Assembly (NCBI GenBank): GCA_905221605.1
Contig: CAJNDS010000917.1
Span: 1 to 27,500, forward strand
Length of the DNA: 27,500 bases
Origin: Symbiodinium natans
Lineage: Eukaryota > Sar > Dinophyceae > Suessiales > Symbiodiniaceae
Reading direction: 5' to 3'
Below, one piece after another: positions 27,079-27,500 of the stretch. Numbering within the stretch: the stretch's first letter is position 1; every line of letters starts with the position of its first letter. Made by a program: the position numbers and the translations under genes. The notes beneath the pieces were generated by a model. It was not told the origin of the DNA and ran no database searches. It was given only the letters and a program-made list of their open reading frames with translations.

Positions 27079-27500
27079 AACGACCTCGCTGCTGTTTTGC
27101 TGGTTTTTGCCATGCTGCTGTTAGATGCATGGATGGATGGCGTGATGGGTTTCGTGATGTATGTTAAAAAATTCGCGAGATCTTAAACGCGGCTTGAGAA
27201 CGCTTTCGGGACAACCGCTCTAGTTTTGGTTGGGGGGCAGGGCCTGGTTTTTCCCTCCCTGCACGCTCTCGAGGTCTGGGTTTAAGTTGGATAAGGGCGG
27301 AGTTGAGTTGGGAACCCTAAGCTCGCGGAAGAGCCCTGTAAAAACTTTTCGATGCTCTTGGATGCATGCTTCATGGGCCCATACAGATTGGTTAGCTTAG
27401 AGGCCAACAAACGAGCCGCCTGTAGGAAAGCAAAGAAGCAAACCAGCAAATAACAAAAGAACTAAGCTTCGCGAGCGCCACGAAAGCGCATCCCAAATGC
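27079..27500. other. No gene seen
   Basis: Only short ATGG repeats (27127-27140) and mixed sequence; no exon supported on either strand. Confidence 0.5.

Overview
This is nuclear DNA of a dinoflagellate (Symbiodiniaceae/Polarella-like; the exact genus cannot be read from the window). Four independent signs agree: an 18-base exact match to the dinoflagellate spliced leader (26792-26809); introns whose 5' ends are mostly GC or GA instead of GT and whose 3' ends are AG followed by G; tiny exons (22-97 nt) in long repeat-rich introns; and every credible gene lying on the + strand, as in dinoflagellate one-way gene arrays. Most long open frames in the window are chance or antisense frames. The real genes show up only when short exons are joined by splice phase.

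The anchor is a complete gene for the catalytic small subunit of DNA primase (PRIM1/Pri1), 10.1-21.9 kb. I placed 26 exons by matching the eukaryotic PRIM1 family exon by exon. Joined, they give about 425 residues (human about 420), with the DxD metal-binding pair, the third catalytic Asp, the four zinc cysteines and the SGRRGVH nucleotide-binding motif intact and no frameshift or premature stop. Of its 25 introns, about 17 start with GC, 5 with GT and 3 with GA.

Layout: a GT microsatellite and the last exon of an upstream gene (1-382); a repeat-bearing spacer; a 68-residue four-exon gene of unknown function (1404-2504); a 3.6-kb AT-ended inverted-repeat element full of satellites, with no recognisable transposase (2710-6282); an eight-exon unknown gene rich in basic and Pro/Ala segments (6553-8163); a short unknown gene (8303-8570); a spacer with a near-perfect 202-bp tandem duplication; a small unknown gene ending about 70-100 bp before primase (9601-10011); primase (10112-21945), whose introns hold a hairpin-repeat array and other satellites; then a tight row of small unknown genes (22.0-25.1 kb) that I could resolve only partly; then coding-like fragments, GA repeats, the spliced-leader relic and a small intronless frame downstream of it.

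No metabolic or defence system is evident. The genes look like neighbours in a co-directional array whose mRNAs would mature by spliced-leader trans-splicing. The novel points are the splice-site usage in primase, the inverted-repeat element, the intronic hairpin array and the possible SL-marked retrocopy.
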